Positions 40,568 to 42,688 of a stretch of DNA of 42,688 nucleotides are shown here, one piece after another; position 1 is the stretch's first letter, and every line of letters begins with the position of its first letter. A program made the translations under genes and the position numbers. A model generated the notes under the pieces. That model ran no database searches and was not told the origin of the DNA. It saw only the letters and a list, made by a program, of their open reading frames with translations. The stretch lies in contig NZ_FODD01000054.1 of the NCBI RefSeq assembly GCF_900110255.1, positions 1 to 42,688 on the forward strand, given 5' to 3'. Source of the DNA: Actinacidiphila rubida. Its GTDB lineage: Bacteria; Actinomycetota; Actinomycetes; Streptomycetales; Streptomycetaceae.

Positions 40568-40966
40568 ATGGACTTCATCTCGATCCGCATCATCACCGGC
40601 GACGTAGCGCGCCTCGTCGAGTTCTACGAGCGCGCCACAGGGGCGCAGGCGACGTGGGCCAACGAAGACTTCGCCGAACTCAACACCGCAGGCGCCACCC
40701 TCGCGATCGGGAGCACCCGCACCGTCCCACTGTTCGCCCCGGGCTCCGCCCGCCCGGCGGACAACCACAGCGTGATCACCGAGTTCCTCGTCGACGACGT
40801 GGACAGCACTTACAACAACCTGACCAGCTTCGTCACCGACTTCGTCACCAAGCCCACCACCATGCCCTGGGGTAACCGTTCACTGCTGTTCCGTGACCCC
40901 GACGGCAACCTCGTCAACTTCTTCACCCCCGTCACCCCAGAGGCCATCGAAAAGTTCGCACGCTGA
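40568..40966 (+). CDS. VOC-family (glyoxalase/dioxygenase-fold) protein
   Basis: A 132-residue protein with one VOC unit pair: FISIRIITGDVARLVEFYER, ATGAQATWANEDFAELNTAG, ATLAIGSTRTVPLF, HSVITEFLVDDVDSTYNNLT, TMPWGNRSLLFRDPDGNLVN. The FRDPDGN segment is a hallmark of the fold. Members include glyoxalases, ring-cleaving dioxygenases and drug-binding resistance proteins; metal ligands are not clear enough to choose. The ATG at 40568 has AAGGAGA upstream. It is divergent from the WYL regulator. Confidence 0.9.
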   Translation: MDFISIRIITGDVARLVEFYERATGAQATWANEDFAELNTAGATLAIGSTRTVPLFAPGSARPADNHSVITEFLVDDVDSTYNNLTSFVTDFVTKPTTMPWGNRSLLFRDPDGNLVNFFTPVTPEAIEKFAR

Positions 40967-41090
40967 CGCCACGCACAGCCGCTCACGCGAGAGCCCTGAG
41001 ATCCCAGGGCTCCCAGTGAACGCGGCCGCCGAATCCGCCAAGGCCACCGGACGGCAAGTTCTGAGCAGAGTCCCGGACCGCGGCGCAGTC

Positions 41091-41535
41091 TCAGCTGTCC
41101 ACCCCGGCTTCCCACTTGCGTCGGCGCAGCTCGTGGTCGCTGAAGGGGTGTCGGCCCCGGTCGAGCAGTTCACCCACCTCCTTGTCGCCTCGCCCCGCGT
41201 CCGGTGACGGATGCCAGCGCTGCGCTGATTGCGCGGCCCAGGTGCGCAGCTTCAAGTCTTGGTCCTGGAACAAACCGACCGCCGCCCGTAGCGCCACGAC
41301 GCCGCCGCACGCGTCGAGCAACCGGAATGCGCCGACGCGGACATGCCGCGGGCGCTCGGATCGGGTGCGTTCCAGTAGCCAGTCGGCGGGCAGTTCCTTC
41401 GCCGAGGGCAGCAGGGCGGCGTCCGCGCGGTTCCCGCACACGGCCAGCCCGATGACCGCACCGGGCGGCACCCCCGGGTCGCCGGGTGCCGTGCACGGCT
41501 CCCGGTACCAGGCCACCGGGTTACCTCCCGGGACG
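41091..41535 (-). pseudogene. Unrecognised gene fragment (helical repeat-like C-terminus)
   Basis: About 145 residues on the minus strand look coding (NPVAWYREPCTAPGDPGVPP, AVIGLAVCGNRADAALLPSA, KELPADWLLERTRSERPRHV, RVGAFRLLDACGGVVALRAA, VGLFQDQDLKLRTWAAQSAQ). The short Leu/Ala helices hint at HEAT-like repeats. The front end runs into sequence that reads better on the other strand, so the gene seems cut. No family is recognised. Confidence 0.4.
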
Positions 41536-41850
41536 CCCTCGCCTGGTTTACCGGCGAGTCCTCCCTCGGCGAGCCAGCAGCGCGCGGCACCCAGCGCGAA
41601 GTGCTCGATGCCTTCCGCAACTGGGGTGACCTCGCCGCCACCACCGCGTCTACCGCCCTGGCCAAGGAGCGACGGGCGAGGCCAGCACCACCCTGGACCG
41701 CGACCACAGAGCCACCCTCCTGGCTCGCGCCGCAGCATACGAGGAGCACGCCTTCGAGGACTGTGCCGGTCTTCGGGCCTTCCGTATCCGGATGCGCGAG
41801 CGGGACCTCGTACCCCCAGCGCTCCCGGTCGACCTCGCGTTCGTCGAAAC
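41518..41850 (+). pseudogene. Unrecognised plus-strand gene fragment with frameshift
   Basis: One frame reads SRDALAWFTGESSLGEPAAR then GTQREVLDAFRNWGDLAATT and ASTALAKERR. A second frame continues ASTTLDRDHRATLLARAAAY, EEHAFEDCAGLRAFRIRMRE and RDLVPPALPVDLAFV. Together they look like the middle of one protein with a frameshift near 41675. At 41850 the sequence changes abruptly to the end of the RsbU-like fragment. No family is recognised. Confidence 0.4.
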
Positions 41851-42248
41851 ATCCGGGTTCCGCCGTCCTGCACCACTTCGACGATCCGCGCCTCCAAGAA
41901 AGCGGCGCCGGCCGGGGATGCGCCGATCGGCTGCGGCGCCCCGGTCAGCAGCCCCGGGCCGGTCAGCGGCATGAGTATCAGCTGCTCGTTGTCCTGAAGC
42001 AGCACGGACACCTCCCGGCCACCGATCCTTGCCACCTCCTGCGCGATCAGCCGTGCGATGAGGTGCGACGGCATCTCATGGGCCCGATTCAGCAACCAGC
42101 CGTATGCGGCCTTGGCGTTGTCCCAGAGCCAGGGCAAGTGAAGGCGGTCCGCTCCGGCTGGGCTGCCCCAGGCACGAGCTGACGATCGCAAGGAGCTGGA
42201 GTGGAGCATCCCTGGCTCCATGCGGAACAGCAGATCGTCGACCGTCAT
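41847..42248 (-). pseudogene. RsbU-type PP2C phosphatase, N-terminal fragment
   Basis: From the ATG at 42248 the minus strand reads MTVDDLLFRMEPGMLHSSSL, DNAKAAYGWLLNRAHEMPSH, LIARLIAQEVARIGGREVSV, LLQDNEQLILMPLTGPGLLT, QPIGASPAGAAFLEARIVEV and QDGGTRMF. This is the GAF-like sensing front of Streptomyces PP2C/SpoIIE-type phosphatases that act on anti-anti-sigma factors. Homology ends at 41847, and the phosphatase domain is missing. The gene was cut by the rearrangement that joined it to the plus-strand fragment. Confidence 0.65.
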
Positions 42249-42349
42249 CGGATGCGGCGGCGGGCGAGGGCCGGGAAGGTCGGCACGTAGAGGCGACAGC
42301 TGTCGCCCGGTCTTCAAGGCCCTCGTGCGCTCAGTGACTGCGGCACTCG

Positions 42350-42688
42350 TTAGGTGGCTGCCAGGAGGATGGCTGTGTAGTGCGTGGTGAAGGCCGCGAT
42401 GGTGAGGGCGTGGAAGACCTCGTGGAAGCCGAAGCAGCGCGGTGAGGGGTTGGGGCGTTTGAGTCCGTAGACGAGGGCACCTGCGGTGTAGAGCAGGCCG
42501 CCGGCGAGGATGAGGGCGACGGTGGTGGTGCCGCCGGTGCGGGCGAAGTCGGGCAGGTAGAAGACCGCCGCCCAGCCCAGGGCGATGTAGCACAGGGTGT
42601 AGAGCCAGCGTGGGGCCTTGATCCACCAGACGCGGAAGGCGATACCGGCCGCGGCTCCGGTCCATACCAGGGATAGCAGCACCGTCTG
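42350..42688 (-). CDS. Hemolysin III / PAQR-family membrane protein, 5' end cut by window edge
   Basis: The C-terminal 112 or so residues are present: LLSLVWTGAAAGIAFRVWWI, APRWLYTLCYIALGWAAVFY, TTTVALILAGGLLYTAGALV, YGLKRPNPSPRCFGFHEVFH, ALTIAAFTTHYTAILLAAT. The GFHEVFH motif with its zinc-binding His residues is typical of the last part of TrhA/YqfA (hemolysin III) proteins, which have seven helices and about 210-230 residues. The GTG at 42682 is internal, not the true start; the front lies beyond 42688. It is a plasma-membrane protein, likely a zinc-dependent hydrolase of lipid type in its superfamily. Confidence 0.9.
   Translation of the reverse strand, partial: QTVLLSLVWTGAAAGIAFRVWWIKAPRWLYTLCYIALGWAAVFYLPDFARTGGTTTVALILAGGLLYTAGALVYGLKRPNPSPRCFGFHEVFHALTIAAFTTHYTAILLAAT

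Noticed and set aside
1..42688. Search for tRNA, rRNA or other structured RNA genes
   Set aside because: No cloverleaf with a GTTCRANYC T-loop and matching stem, rRNA segment or known riboswitch core was found by eye; a covariance-model search would be needed to exclude short ones.

Overview
The window is high-GC actinobacterial DNA, almost certainly from a Streptomyces or a close relative. GTG starts are common, genes are packed with 1-4 base stop/start overlaps, and several clusters are typical of the genus: a gvpOAFGYZJLSK gas-vesicle cluster, a SigB/SigF-type stress sigma factor, secreted glycosidases and AraC/TetR/WYL regulators. No plasmid, phage or CRISPR functions were seen. The many insertion-sequence scraps and broken genes suggest a variable part of the chromosome.

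Layout. 1-2.1 kb: 5' part of rpoA (minus) without its usual upstream neighbour rpsK, a SUKH-family gene and an IS630-type transposase remnant. 2.2-8.8 kb: small redox and regulatory units: a DoxX-like membrane protein behind a perfect 26-base palindrome, two short-chain dehydrogenases, two AraC regulators, and a monooxygenase plus HSL-type esterase pair. 8.7-16 kb: two large secreted glycosidases facing apart, a GH59 galactocerebrosidase-like enzyme and a GH92 mannosidase containing two copies of a beta-rich module, with a LacI-type operator before the GH92 gene. 16-18 kb: decayed DNA with a frameshifted GMC oxidoreductase, an IS481 3' end and other fragments. 18-22.4 kb: TetR regulator, small membrane protein, GH15 enzyme and DedA protein. 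22.4-23.3 kb: 5'-truncated IS481 transposase. 23.3-25.3 kb: a tightly coupled operon of methyltransferase, CDGSH-type Fe-S protein and heme-oxygenase-like iron enzyme.

25.6-30 kb holds a seven-gene cation/proton antiporter operon (E-F-G-DUF4040-B-C-D). It has no NuoL-like MrpA body and matches the order of the antiporter module of archaeal Mbh complexes. Divergent from it, 30.4-35.7 kb, lies the ten-gene gas-vesicle operon, followed by a SigB-type sigma factor (35.8-36.7 kb), a hemerythrin-like protein and a frameshifted YihY/BrkB gene. The antiporter, gas vesicles and stress sigma factor suggest an osmotic or envelope stress theme, but that is inference from neighbourhood. The last 4 kb holds a WYL regulator/VOC protein pair sharing an operator-like inverted repeat, a patchwork of gene fragments including the front of an RsbU-type phosphatase, and the 3' part of a hemolysin III gene cut by the window edge.

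The best candidates for little-described biology are the methyltransferase/CDGSH/iron-oxidase operon, the Mbh-like antiporter without MrpA, the GH92 enzyme with an in-domain module copy, the charged tails on the gas-vesicle proteins, and the rpoA gene away from rpsK.
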